Counted from the stretch's first letter, positions 45,792-54,417 are shown. The stretch is 64,000 nucleotides of DNA from Clostridia bacterium (GCA_017531385.1 JAFXLD010000037.1:38007-102006), one strand, 5' to 3'. Notes: generated by a model from the letters alone, not told the origin. Translations and numbers: made by a program.

Positions 45792-46619
45792 ATGGCTTTA
45801 CCGATAGCAGTACAGTTTTATTCAGTAAGAGATGAAGCTGAAAAAGACTTTTTCGGAACACTAAAAAAAATCAAGGATATGGGCTATGATGGTGTTGAAT
45901 TTGCAGGTCTTTTTGACAATGCTCCCGAAAAAATAAGGGACTACTGCAACGAAATCGGTCTGACACCCGTTTCTGCACATGTACCTCTTGACGATATGAT
46001 TGCCGACACCAAGGGCACTCTTCAGGCTTATAAAACAATCGGCTGCAAATATGTTGCAGTCCCTTACATAACAGAAGAAAGACGTCCCGGTGCTCCAAAA
46101 TGGGACGAAACAGTTGCAGCAATCAAAGAAATCGGCGCTGTTGCTAAAGATATGGGACTTACACTCCTTTATCACAATCACGATTTTGAATTTGTAAAAA
46201 TTGACGGCGAATACGGTCTTGATGTGCTTTACAACACAGTCCCCGCTGACCTTCTTCAGACAGAGCTTGACACCTGCTGGGTAAATGTAGGCGGTGAAGT
46301 ACCTGCAGATTACATTCTCAAGTATACAGGCAGAGCACCCGTTGTACATCTCAAGGACTTTGTTATGAAAGGCAAAGACAAGCCTCAGAAGCTTTATGAA
46401 CTCATCGGCATTGAAGACGATACAGAAAGCGCATCGGAAGATGATTTCAGCTTTATGCCCGTAGGCTACGGTGTTCAGGATTTTGAAGCAATCTTAAAGG
46501 CTTCCGTAAAAGCAGGTGCAAAGTGGGTTGTTGTTGAACAGGATTCACCCGATAAGGGAAACACACCTCTTAATGCTGTTAAAATGAGTATAGATTATCT
46601 CAGAAAACTTAGTTGGTAA
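45792..46619 (+). CDS. Sugar phosphate isomerase/epimerase (xylose isomerase-like TIM barrel)
   Basis: 275 aa. AP endonuclease 2 fold: IAVQFYSVRDEAEKDF at strand 1, GYDGVEFAGL, SAHVPLDDM, YHNHDFEF (metal His) and QTELDTCWVNVGG (metal Glu/Asp) are the usual metal-site strands of IolE/IolH-like proteins. Starts at ATG 45792. First gene of a four-gene operon with a Gfo/Idh/MocA dehydrogenase, a pattern typical of keto-sugar epimerisation. Confidence 0.87.
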   Translation: MALPIAVQFYSVRDEAEKDFFGTLKKIKDMGYDGVEFAGLFDNAPEKIRDYCNEIGLTPVSAHVPLDDMIADTKGTLQAYKTIGCKYVAVPYITEERRPGAPKWDETVAAIKEIGAVAKDMGLTLLYHNHDFEFVKIDGEYGLDVLYNTVPADLLQTELDTCWVNVGGEVPADYILKYTGRAPVVHLKDFVMKGKDKPQKLYELIGIEDDTESASEDDFSFMPVGYGVQDFEAILKASVKAGAKWVVVEQDSPDKGNTPLNAVKMSIDYLRKLSW

Positions 46620-46631
46620 GGAGAAAAGAAT

Positions 46632-47903
46632 ATGGAACAGAAAACTTGCAGAATCGGATGTATCGGTCAGGGCGGACGTGGCAGAAGCATGATGGAGCTT
46701 CTTCTTGATGTGCCCGGTGTTATTGTACCCGCAGTCTGTGACCTTGTTGAAGAAAGAATCGACAACGCTATCAAAACAGTTCAGAAAAAGAACAATAATG
46801 AATATGAAGTTCACGGTTATTCAGATTACAAGGTAATGCTTGAAACTGAAGACCTTGATGCCGTATTTGTTGCAACAACATGGATAACTCATATACCCGT
46901 TGCAATTGATGCAATGAAAGCTGGACTTCATGTCGGTATGGAAGTCGGCGGTGCCGCTTCAATTCAGGAATGTTTTGATCTTGTAAAAACAAGCGAAGAA
47001 ACAGGCAAATTCTGTATGCTTATGGAAAACTGCTGTTATGACCGTAAGGAAATGGCTGTTTTCAATATGGTCAAGCAGGGTCTTTTCGGTGAAGTTATCC
47101 ACTGCGAAGGCGGTTACAGACACGATCTGCGTGACGAAATCGTACTCGGAAGAGAAAATATCCACGGCAGAGTATGGAACTTTATGCACCGTGACGGTGA
47201 GCTTTATCCCACTCATGAAATCGGCCCCATTGCAAAGATTCTCGACATCAACAGAGGTAACAGATTTGTTTCTCTCGTTTCAATGTCTTCAAAGTCAAAA
47301 GGACTTAACGAATGGATAAAGAACAACAAGGGTACAGACTATGACCTTTACGGCACAGACTGGGCTTGCGGCGATATAACAACAACTCTTATCAAGTGTG
47401 CAAACGGTGAAACAATCAGAATCAATCACGATTGCTGTCTTCCCAGACCTTATTCAAGAGAATTCACAGTTCAGGGCACAAAGGGTATTTTCAAGGAAGC
47501 TCCCGATGATTCAAACGGCACAATTTACCTTGAAGGTATTTCCGAACAGCCTCATAAGTGGGAAGATTTCAACGAAAAATACAGAGCAAAATACGAGCAT
47601 CCTCTCTGGAGAGATGATGACACTGTAAACTTCGTAGGCGGTCACGGCGGTATGGACTATCTTATCCTTGCTGCATTTGCAGAAAGCGTTCAGCTTGACG
47701 CAGAGCCTCCCATTGACGTTTATGACACAGCAACATGGATGGCAATAACAGCTCTTTCAGAGCAGTCCGTTGCACTTGGCGGCTCAGCTGTTGCATTCCC
47801 TGATTTCACAAACGGCAAATGGATAGACAGAGCACCCTCAAGAAGAGGTAGATTCTGTCTTGAAACAATCTGTGATGAATTCTTTGAAGGAGAAAACGAA
47901 TGA
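46632..47903 (+). CDS. Gfo/Idh/MocA family oxidoreductase
   Basis: 423 aa. N-terminal Rossmann motif IGCIGQGGRGRSMME, VAVD-type strand and the EVGGAAS segment in place of the usual EKP. The C-terminal alpha/beta domain holds HRDGELYPTHEIGPIAKILD. NAD(P)-dependent oxidation of sugars. It is related to the GH109/N-acetylhexosamine group, but no assignment is made. Follows the isomerase by 12 bp behind AAGGAG. Confidence 0.87.
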   Translation: MEQKTCRIGCIGQGGRGRSMMELLLDVPGVIVPAVCDLVEERIDNAIKTVQKKNNNEYEVHGYSDYKVMLETEDLDAVFVATTWITHIPVAIDAMKAGLHVGMEVGGAASIQECFDLVKTSEETGKFCMLMENCCYDRKEMAVFNMVKQGLFGEVIHCEGGYRHDLRDEIVLGRENIHGRVWNFMHRDGELYPTHEIGPIAKILDINRGNRFVSLVSMSSKSKGLNEWIKNNKGTDYDLYGTDWACGDITTTLIKCANGETIRINHDCCLPRPYSREFTVQGTKGIFKEAPDDSNGTIYLEGISEQPHKWEDFNEKYRAKYEHPLWRDDDTVNFVGGHGGMDYLILAAFAESVQLDAEPPIDVYDTATWMAITALSEQSVALGGSAVAFPDFTNGKWIDRAPSRRGRFCLETICDEFFEGENE

Positions 47904-48838
47904 GCTATTACATAGGAATTGACGGTGGCGGTACAAAAACCGCATATGCACTTTTTGACGAAAATAAAAATATGCTCTCAATGGTAAAAACCAAGGGCAG
48001 CAATCATGAAAATCTTGAAGGTTCTTTTGACGAAGCAACCGACATCATTATGGAAGGCGTTAACAATCTTCTCAAAGAAAACAACCTTACTGTTGACGAT
48101 ATCGAAGGGATTCTTATGGGCCTTGCAGGTATTGACCATCCTTTCCAGCATGATGCAACTGCTGAGCTTCTGACAAAGAAAGGTCTTAAGAATTTCAGAA
48201 TCTACAACGACGGTTTCATTGTAACAAAAGCAGGTTCACCCGACGGTAAAGGTATCGGCTACAACTGCGGTACAGGCACCTGCTGTAACTCCATCGACTC
48301 AGACGGCAATATGCTTCAGGTTGGCGGTTTCGGCATCCTTTCAGGCGATGCAGGCAACGGCTACTGGATCGCAGAGCAGACATTTGCCGCAATCTATTCA
48401 GACATCTGCCTTAAGGCAAACGCAACAATGATGACTGAAATTTTCTGCAAAAAGGTCGGCATCAATGCCACAGCAGAAGACTATCTTCCCTGCGTTACAA
48501 AGTTTGAAGAAACAGAGAGAGAGCAGTATTGCATATATCTCACAGATACATTCTTTGAAGCAGCAAACAAAGGTGACAAGGTTGCTCTTGAAATCACTGA
48601 AGCTATGGCAGAAAAGGGCTCAGACTACATCTGTGCTCACCTCAAAATGCAGAACTTCGCAGAAGAAACAGTCAACGTTGTTCTTTCAGGCTCAATGAAT
48701 GTAAAAATGCCTAACGAAATCTACCTTGCATCACTCAAAGCAAAGTGTGAAGCAAAGTCAGGCAGAAAGCTCAACTTCATCAAGCTCACGGCTGCTCCCG
48801 TTACAGGCTGTATCAACTGGCTTCTCGAAGATAAATAA
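47900..48838 (+). CDS. BadF/BadG/BcrA-type sugar kinase (N-acetylglucosamine kinase-like)
   Basis: 312 aa, ASKHA-fold ATPase. IDGGGTKTAYALFDE is the phosphate 1 motif, GYNCGTGTCCNSID the phosphate 2 motif, and LSGSMNVK the adenosine loop. The family includes eukaryotic-type GlcNAc kinases. It starts in an ATGA overlap with the dehydrogenase, so dosage is coupled. It would phosphorylate an amino sugar or a glycoside used by the downstream GH4 enzyme. Confidence 0.85.
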   Translation: MSYYIGIDGGGTKTAYALFDENKNMLSMVKTKGSNHENLEGSFDEATDIIMEGVNNLLKENNLTVDDIEGILMGLAGIDHPFQHDATAELLTKKGLKNFRIYNDGFIVTKAGSPDGKGIGYNCGTGTCCNSIDSDGNMLQVGGFGILSGDAGNGYWIAEQTFAAIYSDICLKANATMMTEIFCKKVGINATAEDYLPCVTKFEETEREQYCIYLTDTFFEAANKGDKVALEITEAMAEKGSDYICAHLKMQNFAEETVNVVLSGSMNVKMPNEIYLASLKAKCEAKSGRKLNFIKLTAAPVTGCINWLLEDK

Positions 48839-48855
48839 GAAAGGAAGTACATACA

Positions 48856-50139
48856 ATGAAAGAAATTAATGTTACCGTAATCGGTTCAGGTTCAACATAT
48901 TGTCCCGAGCTTGTTGACGGATTCCTCCAGAGACAGGATTCACTCAAGCTCAAAAGACTTGTCCTTATGGACATTGACGAAAGAAAAAGAACAATCGTAG
49001 GCAACCTCTGTGTTCGTATGATCAAGAATGCAGGTATCGAATGCGAAGTTGTCATGACAGATGACCTTGATGCAGCTCTTCAGGGTGCAGACTTCGTTGT
49101 TACTCAGATCCGTGTAGGCAAGCTCCATTGTCGTTACCTTGACGAACAGATTCCCGTAAAATACGACCTTATCGGTCAGGAAACAACAGGTATCGGCGGC
49201 TTCTTCAAGGCTCTGAGAACAATTCCCGTAATCGGCAACATCTGTAAGAAGATTGAAGAAATCTGCCCCGATGCTTGGCTTATCAACTTCACAAATCCCT
49301 CAGGTATCGTTACAGACTACGTTCTTAACAACACAAACGTTAAGTGTATCGGTCTTTGCAACGTTCCCATCGATATGATTGACGATGTCAAGGAATCAGT
49401 CGGCGAAGATGCAGACGTTACATACCTCGGTCTTAACCACCTGAGCTGGATCACATCAGTTATGAAGGACGGCGAAGAAAAGCTCTATGACCTCTTTGAC
49501 GAAGGCTATGCTCCCAAGGTTATGGCTAACATCAAGGATGACGGTTTTGACATCGGCTGTCTTAAGGCTGTTGGTGGTATCCCCTCATCATATCTTCAGT
49601 ATTACTACTGCCGTGATGCAAAGCTCGATCACCTTATGACAGACGAAAAGAGCCGTGCACAGGTTTGTATGGAAATCGAAGAAGACCTTCTGAAGCTCTA
49701 TCAGAACGAAGAAATCGTTACAAAGCCCGCACTTCTCGACAAGAGAGGCGGTCACAAGTATTCACTTGCTGCTTGCTCACTTATTGATTCAATCGCAAAC
49801 GACAAGAACGATGTTCACGTTGTAAACATTCTCAACAACGGCACTCTTCCCTTTATGAATGACGACGATGTTGTTGAAATCGCAGCAAGAATCGGTGCTG
49901 ACGGTGCAAAGCCCGTTCCCGTAAGAAAGACATGGAACAGACACATCGAAGGTCTTATGAAGGTTGTCAAGGAATACGAAAAGTACACAGTTGAAGCCGC
50001 AAAGAACGGCGACGACGATGCAGCTATGAACGCTCTTATGATTCATCCCCTCGTCGGTGACTACAAGAGAGCTCATGCTTGCTACTACGAAATGAAACAG
50101 GCTCATATGGACTTCCTTCCCCAGTTCTTTAAAAAATAA
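48856..50139 (+). CDS. Glycoside hydrolase family 4 (6-phospho-beta-glucosidase-like)
   Basis: 427 aa. NAD-binding VIGSGSTYCPELVDGF, the GGFFKALRTIPVI stretch, metal-binding CNVP near residue 173 and NHLSW near residue 195. GH4 enzymes use NAD and Mn with an unusual oxidise-eliminate-add-reduce mechanism. The CNVP motif points to phospho-beta-glucosides. Last gene of the operon. No PTS or ABC importer is encoded here, so uptake must lie elsewhere. Confidence 0.9.
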   Translation: MKEINVTVIGSGSTYCPELVDGFLQRQDSLKLKRLVLMDIDERKRTIVGNLCVRMIKNAGIECEVVMTDDLDAALQGADFVVTQIRVGKLHCRYLDEQIPVKYDLIGQETTGIGGFFKALRTIPVIGNICKKIEEICPDAWLINFTNPSGIVTDYVLNNTNVKCIGLCNVPIDMIDDVKESVGEDADVTYLGLNHLSWITSVMKDGEEKLYDLFDEGYAPKVMANIKDDGFDIGCLKAVGGIPSSYLQYYYCRDAKLDHLMTDEKSRAQVCMEIEEDLLKLYQNEEIVTKPALLDKRGGHKYSLAACSLIDSIANDKNDVHVVNILNNGTLPFMNDDDVVEIAARIGADGAKPVPVRKTWNRHIEGLMKVVKEYEKYTVEAAKNGDDDAAMNALMIHPLVGDYKRAHACYYEMKQAHMDFLPQFFKK

Positions 50140-50153
50140 TTTATATTACATAA

Positions 50154-50197
50154 GCAAAGCAGTCACTACCACAAAGGCGGTGACTGCTTGTTTTAAT
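50154..50197. terminator. Bidirectional terminator of the sugar operon and the convergent gene
   Basis: AAGCAGTCAC-TACCACAAAGGCG-GTGACTGCTT, with T-rich flanks on both strands. Confidence 0.8.
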
Positions 50198-50765
50198 TCT
50201 TTTTCGTATTTTCTTCTATTCCTTTTTTTACTTCTTTATGTATCTTATATTTCACCAAACCTACTATACCGGATATTGTAAGAGCATAACCGGAAATAAC
50301 AATAATTGCACCGGGAATCATAATAGCGAGAGGACTTACATCAATTATATAATCAATCACTGTACTTAAACCAAACACAACCAGATATCCAAGAATAATT
50401 AATAAAATTCCAAAAGTCAATCTGATTGATGGTTTCATTCCTTTTTGCACATATACAGCTTTTTGTTTTCTTTTTTCTTGCATTTTTATTTCAGCAACAA
50501 TTCTTTCTCGTTCTTCTTCAGCCTTTGCTTTTTCCATAGCGGCAATATATACAGGATCTGTATCATCAGCTTCCCACAAAAATGTAATAGTTTTTGTGTA
50601 ATCACCACCAATCATAGTTTTGTCACCATGAATAATATTTATTACATGCTTGCCTTCTTTTGATAGCTTTTCTACAGTACTCTGTATTGTTGCTTGTTCT
50701 GAAGCTTCATATCCTATGTTTGTCCACGCTTTAACTCTTTCAATTTGAGAACCTGATACTTTCAT
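50193..50765 (-). CDS. Hypothetical two-helix membrane protein, operator-linked
   Basis: 190 aa, not recognised. An N-terminal soluble domain of about 75 residues (INIIHGDKTMIGGDYTKTIT), a charged coiled coil (residues 80-105), two helices (115-180) and a Lys/Glu tail. Start ATG behind AAAAGGAGTAATAAA. It is divergent from an XRE regulator, with three copies of a TATAGTT box between them, so it is likely its target. It could be a stress-responsive or immunity membrane protein. Confidence 0.6.
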   Translation of the reverse strand: MKVSGSQIERVKAWTNIGYEASEQATIQSTVEKLSKEGKHVINIIHGDKTMIGGDYTKTITFLWEADDTDPVYIAAMEKAKAEEERERIVAEIKMQEKRKQKAVYVQKGMKPSIRLTFGILLIILGYLVVFGLSTVIDYIIDVSPLAIMIPGAIIVISGYALTISGIVGLVKYKIHKEVKKGIEENTKKN

Positions 50766-50789
50766 CTTTTATTACTCCTTTTAATATTT

Positions 50790-50877
50790 AACTATATAAG
50801 CAATATTTAGCCTATATAGTTTATTTTATTATAAAGCAATTGCGCATATAATTCAAGTATAAATTAACTATATGGGC
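50790..50877. promoter_or_regulatory. Three-box operator between the membrane gene and the XRE regulator
   Basis: AACTATATAAGC (50790-50801), GCCTATATAGTT (50810-50821, inverted) and AACTATATGGGC (50866-50877) fit one consensus, AACTATATRRGC. The first two make an inverted pair with an 8-bp gap. The third overlaps the first possible start codon of the regulator. Confidence 0.6.
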
Positions 50878-51222
50878 GTGATTTTTTTGAATTATTATGA
50901 AATAGGGCAGAAAATTCGCAAATTCAGAAAGGCTCAAGGCTTATCACAGGAAGAACTTGCCGAAAAAATCGGCATTTCAGTAACACATATGAGCCATATC
51001 GAAACAGGCAATACAAAACTGAGTTTACCTGTTTTTGTAGACATCGCAAATGCTTTGGATATTCAGACCGATGATTTACTCAATGCCAGAAATGTAATAA
51101 GCGGTTCAAAAGCTAAAAATGAACTTACTGAAATCCTCGAAAACTGTACCACAGAAGAACTTTGCCTGATTACAGACATTGCAAAGACCACGCTCACTTC
51201 ACTTAAAAAATATATAAAATAA
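50872..51222 (+). CDS. XRE-family transcription regulator
   Basis: 116 aa. HTH_3 domain (KIRKFRKAQGLSQEELAEKI then SVTHMSHIETGNTKLSLPV), followed by a short helical C-terminus. The ATG at 50872 lies in an operator box and has no ribosome site; a TTG at 50887 giving NYYEIGQKIRKF is an alternative start. Likely represses its own gene and the divergent membrane gene through the three-box operator. Confidence 0.85.
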   Translation: MGVIFLNYYEIGQKIRKFRKAQGLSQEELAEKIGISVTHMSHIETGNTKLSLPVFVDIANALDIQTDDLLNARNVISGSKAKNELTEILENCTTEELCLITDIAKTTLTSLKKYIK

Positions 51223-51246
51223 AAGCCACGGATTTTTCTCCGTGAC

Positions 51247-51275
51247 TTGACAAATGCGTAAAAATAGTATAGAAT
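51247..51275 (+). promoter_or_regulatory. Promoter of the antisense RNA of the type I TA candidate
   Basis: TTGACA 51247-51252, 17-bp spacer, TAGAAT 51270-51275. Confidence 0.75.
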
Positions 51276-51281
51276 GTAATC

Positions 51282-51372
51282 AAGAGGTAACCGTAAAAAG
51301 CGGTTAGCCGATTAAACGTTTATTTTTTATAACCGTTCCTGGGACCAACAGGGGCGGTTATTTCTTTCTGAT
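51282..51372 (+). ncRNA. Candidate antitoxin RNA, antisense to the toxin 3' end
   Basis: About 90 nt from the TTGACA/TAGAAT promoter to the shared terminator. It begins with a hairpin GGTAACCG/CGGTTAGCC and ends at AACCGTTCCTG...GGGCGGTT followed by ATTTCTTTCT. It overlaps the 3' end of the toxin message on the other strand, the layout of txpA/ratA-type systems. The boundaries are inferred from the promoter and terminator. Confidence 0.55.
51331..51360. terminator. Bidirectional terminator of the type I TA candidate
   Basis: AACCGTTCCTG-GGACCA-ACAGGGGCGGTT hairpin, with ATTTCTTT on the plus side and ATAAAAAATAAA on the minus side. The toxin stop TAA overlaps its edge (AAATAACCGCCCC on the minus strand), as in known TxpA/Hol_Tox loci. 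Confidence 0.7.
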
Positions 51373-51441
51373 GGTTATTGTGATTGATTTTGTTTCTTTA
51401 TTAAGTACATAAAAAAGTAAACACAATGCAATCTTCATCAT
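51358..51441 (-). CDS. Candidate type I toxin peptide, 27 aa
   Basis: Peptide MMKIALCLLFYVLN followed by a charged tail KETKSITITIRKK: a short hydrophobic helix with a basic end, as in TxpA/BsrG or Hol_Tox-type peptides. The start follows GAGGTGGTGCACTT. A consensus promoter (51535-51507) lies about 65 bp upstream, and the stop codon abuts the bidirectional terminator. The toxic effect is inferred from layout and composition only; no sequence match could be run. Confidence 0.6.
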   Translation of the reverse strand: MMKIALCLLFYVLNKETKSITITIRKK

Positions 51442-51506
51442 AAGTGCACCACCTCGCTTCCGCTTGGTGTGCTAACCGCTTCTGTCGCCTCTTGACTACA
51501 ATATTT

Positions 51507-51535
51507 ATTATATATTTCGTGTCGTATTTTGTCAA
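51507..51535 (-). promoter_or_regulatory. Promoter of the candidate toxin
   Basis: Minus strand TTGACA 51535-51530, 17-bp spacer, TATAAT 51512-51507, a perfect consensus. The transcript would begin with TCAAGAGGCGAC...AAGCGGTTAGC, close to the 5' end of the antisense RNA. Confidence 0.8.
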
Positions 51536-51608
51536 CAGGTGATATACTTTATTGACATATCTCTCTTTTAATGTTATCATAACTTTATCAAAATAAAGGA
51601 GAAATGAT

Positions 51609-53363
51609 ATGTCACTTCTTACATACAACAAGGACAAATTCTATCTTGATGACAAGGAATTTACCATAATTTCAGGTGCGATGCACTATTTCCGTATTCC
51701 CCGTGAATACTGGTATGACAGACTTTTAAAGCTCAAGGAATGTGGTTTCAACACTGTTGAAACATACACCTGCTGGAATCTTCACGAGCCCGAAGAGGGA
51801 GTTTTTGATTTCTCAGGAATGCTCGATCTTGAAGCTTACATCGAAATCGCTCAGGAGCTTGGTCTTTATGTCATTCTCAGACCCGGCCCCTACATCTGTG
51901 CTGAATGGGAGTTCGGCGGACTTCCCGCATGGCTTCTTAAATATAAAGACATGGAAATCCGTTGCAACGATGACCTTTATATTGAAAAGGTTGACCGTTA
52001 TATGAAAGAACTTCTCGGCAGAATCAGAAAATACCTTTCCACCAACGGCGGAAACATCATCATGATGCAGATTGAGAATGAATACGGCTCATACGGTAAC
52101 GACCACGAATATATGCAGAGAATTGCCGACATTTACAAAGAAAACGGCATTGACTGTATGCTTTTCACCTCCGACGGTGCAACATATTTCATGCTCGGCG
52201 GCGGAACTCTGCCCGATTACCCCTGCGTTGCGAACTTCGGTTCAAGACCTGACGAAAACTTCAAGGTTCTTGATGATTTCAGACCGGGTCAGCCTCGAAT
52301 GTGCGGTGAATACTGGTGCGGATGGTTCGACCATTGGTATGACATCCATCACACCCGTGAACCCGAAGAGCTTGCAGGACTTTTCGGCGATATGCTTGAT
52401 GCAGGTGCTTCACTCAACTTCTATATGTTCCACGGCGGGACAAACTTCGGCTTTATGAACGGTGCGAACTACTACGAAAATTATGACCCCACAATCACAA
52501 GCTACGACTACAATGCACTTCTCTCCGAAGCTGGTGACATCACTCCTGCTTACCTTGCAGTCAGAAAGATTGTTGAAAAGTTTAATGGTGAGGCTCTTCC
52601 CCCTCTCACAGTCAAGAATTCAGAGAAAAAGGCATACGGCAAGCTTGACCTCACTGAAAGAGCATCAATTTTTGAATCTCTTCCCTATATTTCAAAGCCT
52701 GTTCACACAGCCGCACCCAAGTTCATGGAAGACATCGGTCAGTATTACGGTTTCACAATGTACTCAACAGAGCTTGAAGGTCCCCGTGAAGACTGGGAGC
52801 TTGGCTTCAATGCCGTTCACGACAGAGCAGTTGTTTATGTTGACGGCGAATTCAAGGGTATTTACGAACGAACAAGACGTGATGACAAAATCAGAATCCC
52901 CCTTGCAAAAGGAGAAAAGAAAAAGCTCGATATTCTCTGCGAAAACATGGGCAGAGTCAATTACGGCACTCATATGCCCGACAGAAAGGGTCTCAGAGGA
53001 ATCCGTTTCGGTGCTCAGTACCATTTCGGCTGGGATATGTATCCCCTGCCTATGAAAGATCTCTCCGCAGTACCTTTCAAAGAGGAAAAAGGCGATGTCA
53101 AGGTTGCATCATTCCTCAGAGGCTGGCTCGACATTGACGGCAAGCCCTGCGATACATTCATAAGACTTGACGGCTTCCACAAGGGTATTGTTATCGTCAA
53201 CGGCTTCAATCTGGGCAGATATTATAACGATGCAGGTCCTCAGAAGACACTTTATGTTCCCGCACCTATGCTTAAAGAGGGCAAAAACGAAGTTATCGTG
53301 TTTGAAACAGACGGGGCAGAAAGCATTACAGTTGAATTTGTTGATGTTCACGAACTTGGCTGA
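51609..53363 (+). CDS. Glycoside hydrolase family 35 beta-galactosidase
   Basis: 584 aa, retaining enzyme with a TIM barrel and C-terminal jelly rolls. FTIISGAMHYFRIPREYW at the N-terminus, the acid/base Glu in ICAEWEFGGLPAWLL and the nucleophile Glu in MCGEYWCGWFDHW are clear. No signal peptide, so it is cytoplasmic and acts on imported galactosides. The start follows AAAGGAGAAATGAT; a TTGACA-17-TATCAT candidate (51553-51581) precedes it. Confidence 0.93.
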   Translation: MSLLTYNKDKFYLDDKEFTIISGAMHYFRIPREYWYDRLLKLKECGFNTVETYTCWNLHEPEEGVFDFSGMLDLEAYIEIAQELGLYVILRPGPYICAEWEFGGLPAWLLKYKDMEIRCNDDLYIEKVDRYMKELLGRIRKYLSTNGGNIIMMQIENEYGSYGNDHEYMQRIADIYKENGIDCMLFTSDGATYFMLGGGTLPDYPCVANFGSRPDENFKVLDDFRPGQPRMCGEYWCGWFDHWYDIHHTREPEELAGLFGDMLDAGASLNFYMFHGGTNFGFMNGANYYENYDPTITSYDYNALLSEAGDITPAYLAVRKIVEKFNGEALPPLTVKNSEKKAYGKLDLTERASIFESLPYISKPVHTAAPKFMEDIGQYYGFTMYSTELEGPREDWELGFNAVHDRAVVYVDGEFKGIYERTRRDDKIRIPLAKGEKKKLDILCENMGRVNYGTHMPDRKGLRGIRFGAQYHFGWDMYPLPMKDLSAVPFKEEKGDVKVASFLRGWLDIDGKPCDTFIRLDGFHKGIVIVNGFNLGRYYNDAGPQKTLYVPAPMLKEGKNEVIVFETDGAESITVEFVDVHELG

Positions 53364-53382
53364 TCAATAAATCAAAAGAAAC

Positions 53383-53420
53383 GACCGCAAAGCTCAGTGC
53401 TCTGCGGTTGCAATTTTATA
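53383..53420 (+). terminator. Terminator after the GH35 gene
   Basis: ACCGCAAAGC-TCAGT-GCTCTGCGGT with a T-rich tail. Almost the same hairpin recurs at 54418. Confidence 0.75.
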
Positions 53421-53425
53421 TTATG

Positions 53426-53500
53426 TTAGATTTTACCTAAGCTTTTTAGTATAGATAAAATAGCAGCGATTGAAACAAGAAATGATGTTATAAAAAACAT
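53426..53500 (-). CDS. Small 24-aa hydrophobic peptide
   Basis: MFFITSFLVSIAAILSILKS then LGKI, ending TAA. The ATG follows AAGGGGACGACAT. It lies 30 bp downstream of the TM2-domain gene on the same strand and is likely co-transcribed. It is a single-helix peptide similar in style to the 27-aa peptide at 13938. Could be a small toxin or membrane regulator. Confidence 0.5.
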   Translation of the reverse strand: MFFITSFLVSIAAILSILKSLGKI

Positions 53501-53530
53501 ATGTCGTCCCCTTACAATTGAAAGTTTATA

Positions 53531-54001
53531 CTAATTTAAAATCATACCGTCTACGGTTGTAACTCTATTTGTAAATATATTAACTGCATCAATTATGCTA
53601 ATCACAAACATCACAAATAGTCCGAATTTTCCAATATATCCAAAAATATTAGTAAATAAAAATCCACCAATTAAAAAAGCTAAAATCATAAAAACTATTG
53701 ATATAATCAATCTAATAATTCCTACTCTTTGATATCCTAAGTAAAATTTATGCACACCGAATATTCCTAAAAATATAGCTAATAATCCTGCAATCAGTTT
53801 TGTTTTTTCACCTGAAGATTGGGTTGAAAAATTATTATTCTTTTTCAAAGCGATTCCGCATTTTACACACACTACTGCATCTGAATGAGTTTCATACCCA
53901 CAATTAGGGCAATAATTTAAAGCTTTACCTACAGCAACACCGCAATTTACACATACTGCTGCATTATCTGCAATTTCATTTCCACAATTTCTACAAAACA
54001 T
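53531..54001 (-). CDS. Double zinc-ribbon TM2-domain membrane protein
   Basis: 156 aa. Two zinc ribbons (CRNCGNEIADNAAVCVNCG and CPNCGYETHSDAVVCVKCG), then a TM2 domain with GIFGVHKFYLGY and two or three helices. Such proteins are frequent in clostridia; function unknown. The start follows AGGAGG, and an ACTAAAAT-type box is just upstream, shared with the divergent XRE gene. Confidence 0.8.
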   Translation of the reverse strand: MFCRNCGNEIADNAAVCVNCGVAVGKALNYCPNCGYETHSDAVVCVKCGIALKKNNNFSTQSSGEKTKLIAGLLAIFLGIFGVHKFYLGYQRVGIIRLIISIVFMILAFLIGGFLFTNIFGYIGKFGLFVMFVISIIDAVNIFTNRVTTVDGMILN

Positions 54002-54017
54002 AATTTTCCTCCTGTTA

Positions 54018-54094
54018 TACTAAAATATTACTATCAGGCATATTATATCAGAATTATATTTCTATGTCAATGCCATTGTACTAAAATTTTAGTA
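54018..54094. promoter_or_regulatory. Palindromic operator between the TM2 gene and the XRE gene
   Basis: TACTAAAATTTTAGTA (54079-54094) is a perfect 16-bp palindrome, and TACTAAAATATTACTA (54018-54033) is a degenerate second copy near the TM2 start. The palindrome directly precedes a TATAAT-like TATAATTT for the XRE gene. Probably the binding site of that regulator. Confidence 0.6.
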
Positions 54095-54130
54095 TAATTT
54101 CAATGTAACAATCATGAAAGGTTTGGAAAA

Positions 54131-54412
54131 ATGAATAGAATAAGAGACCTCAGAGAAGATATGGATTTAAGACAGATTGATGTCTCGGTAGCAACAGGTA
54201 TTGACCAGAAAACTTTATCAAATTATGAAACAGGAAAAACCAATCCTGACAGTTTCTCAATAATAAAACTTGCTGATTTTTTTAATGTTTCCTGTGATTA
54301 TCTGCTGGGAAGAACGGATGAAGAGAAAAGCGATTATGATGATTTAATAAACAGAATAGAAAAAATTCAAAACGAACTTGATAAAATTAAAAAAGAAATT
54401 AGAAAAATGTAA
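54131..54412 (+). CDS. XRE-family regulator with C-terminal coiled coil
   Basis: 93 aa. Helix-turn-helix (LREDMDLRQIDVSVATGIDQ, LSNYETGKTNPDS), CDYLLGRTDE of the repressor family, and a charged heptad helix (NRIEKIQNELDKIKKEIRKM) for dimerisation. Divergent from the TM2 gene across the palindromic operator, so likely its repressor. Confidence 0.88.
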   Translation: MNRIRDLREDMDLRQIDVSVATGIDQKTLSNYETGKTNPDSFSIIKLADFFNVSCDYLLGRTDEEKSDYDDLINRIEKIQNELDKIKKEIRKM

Positions 54413-54417
54413 AATAA

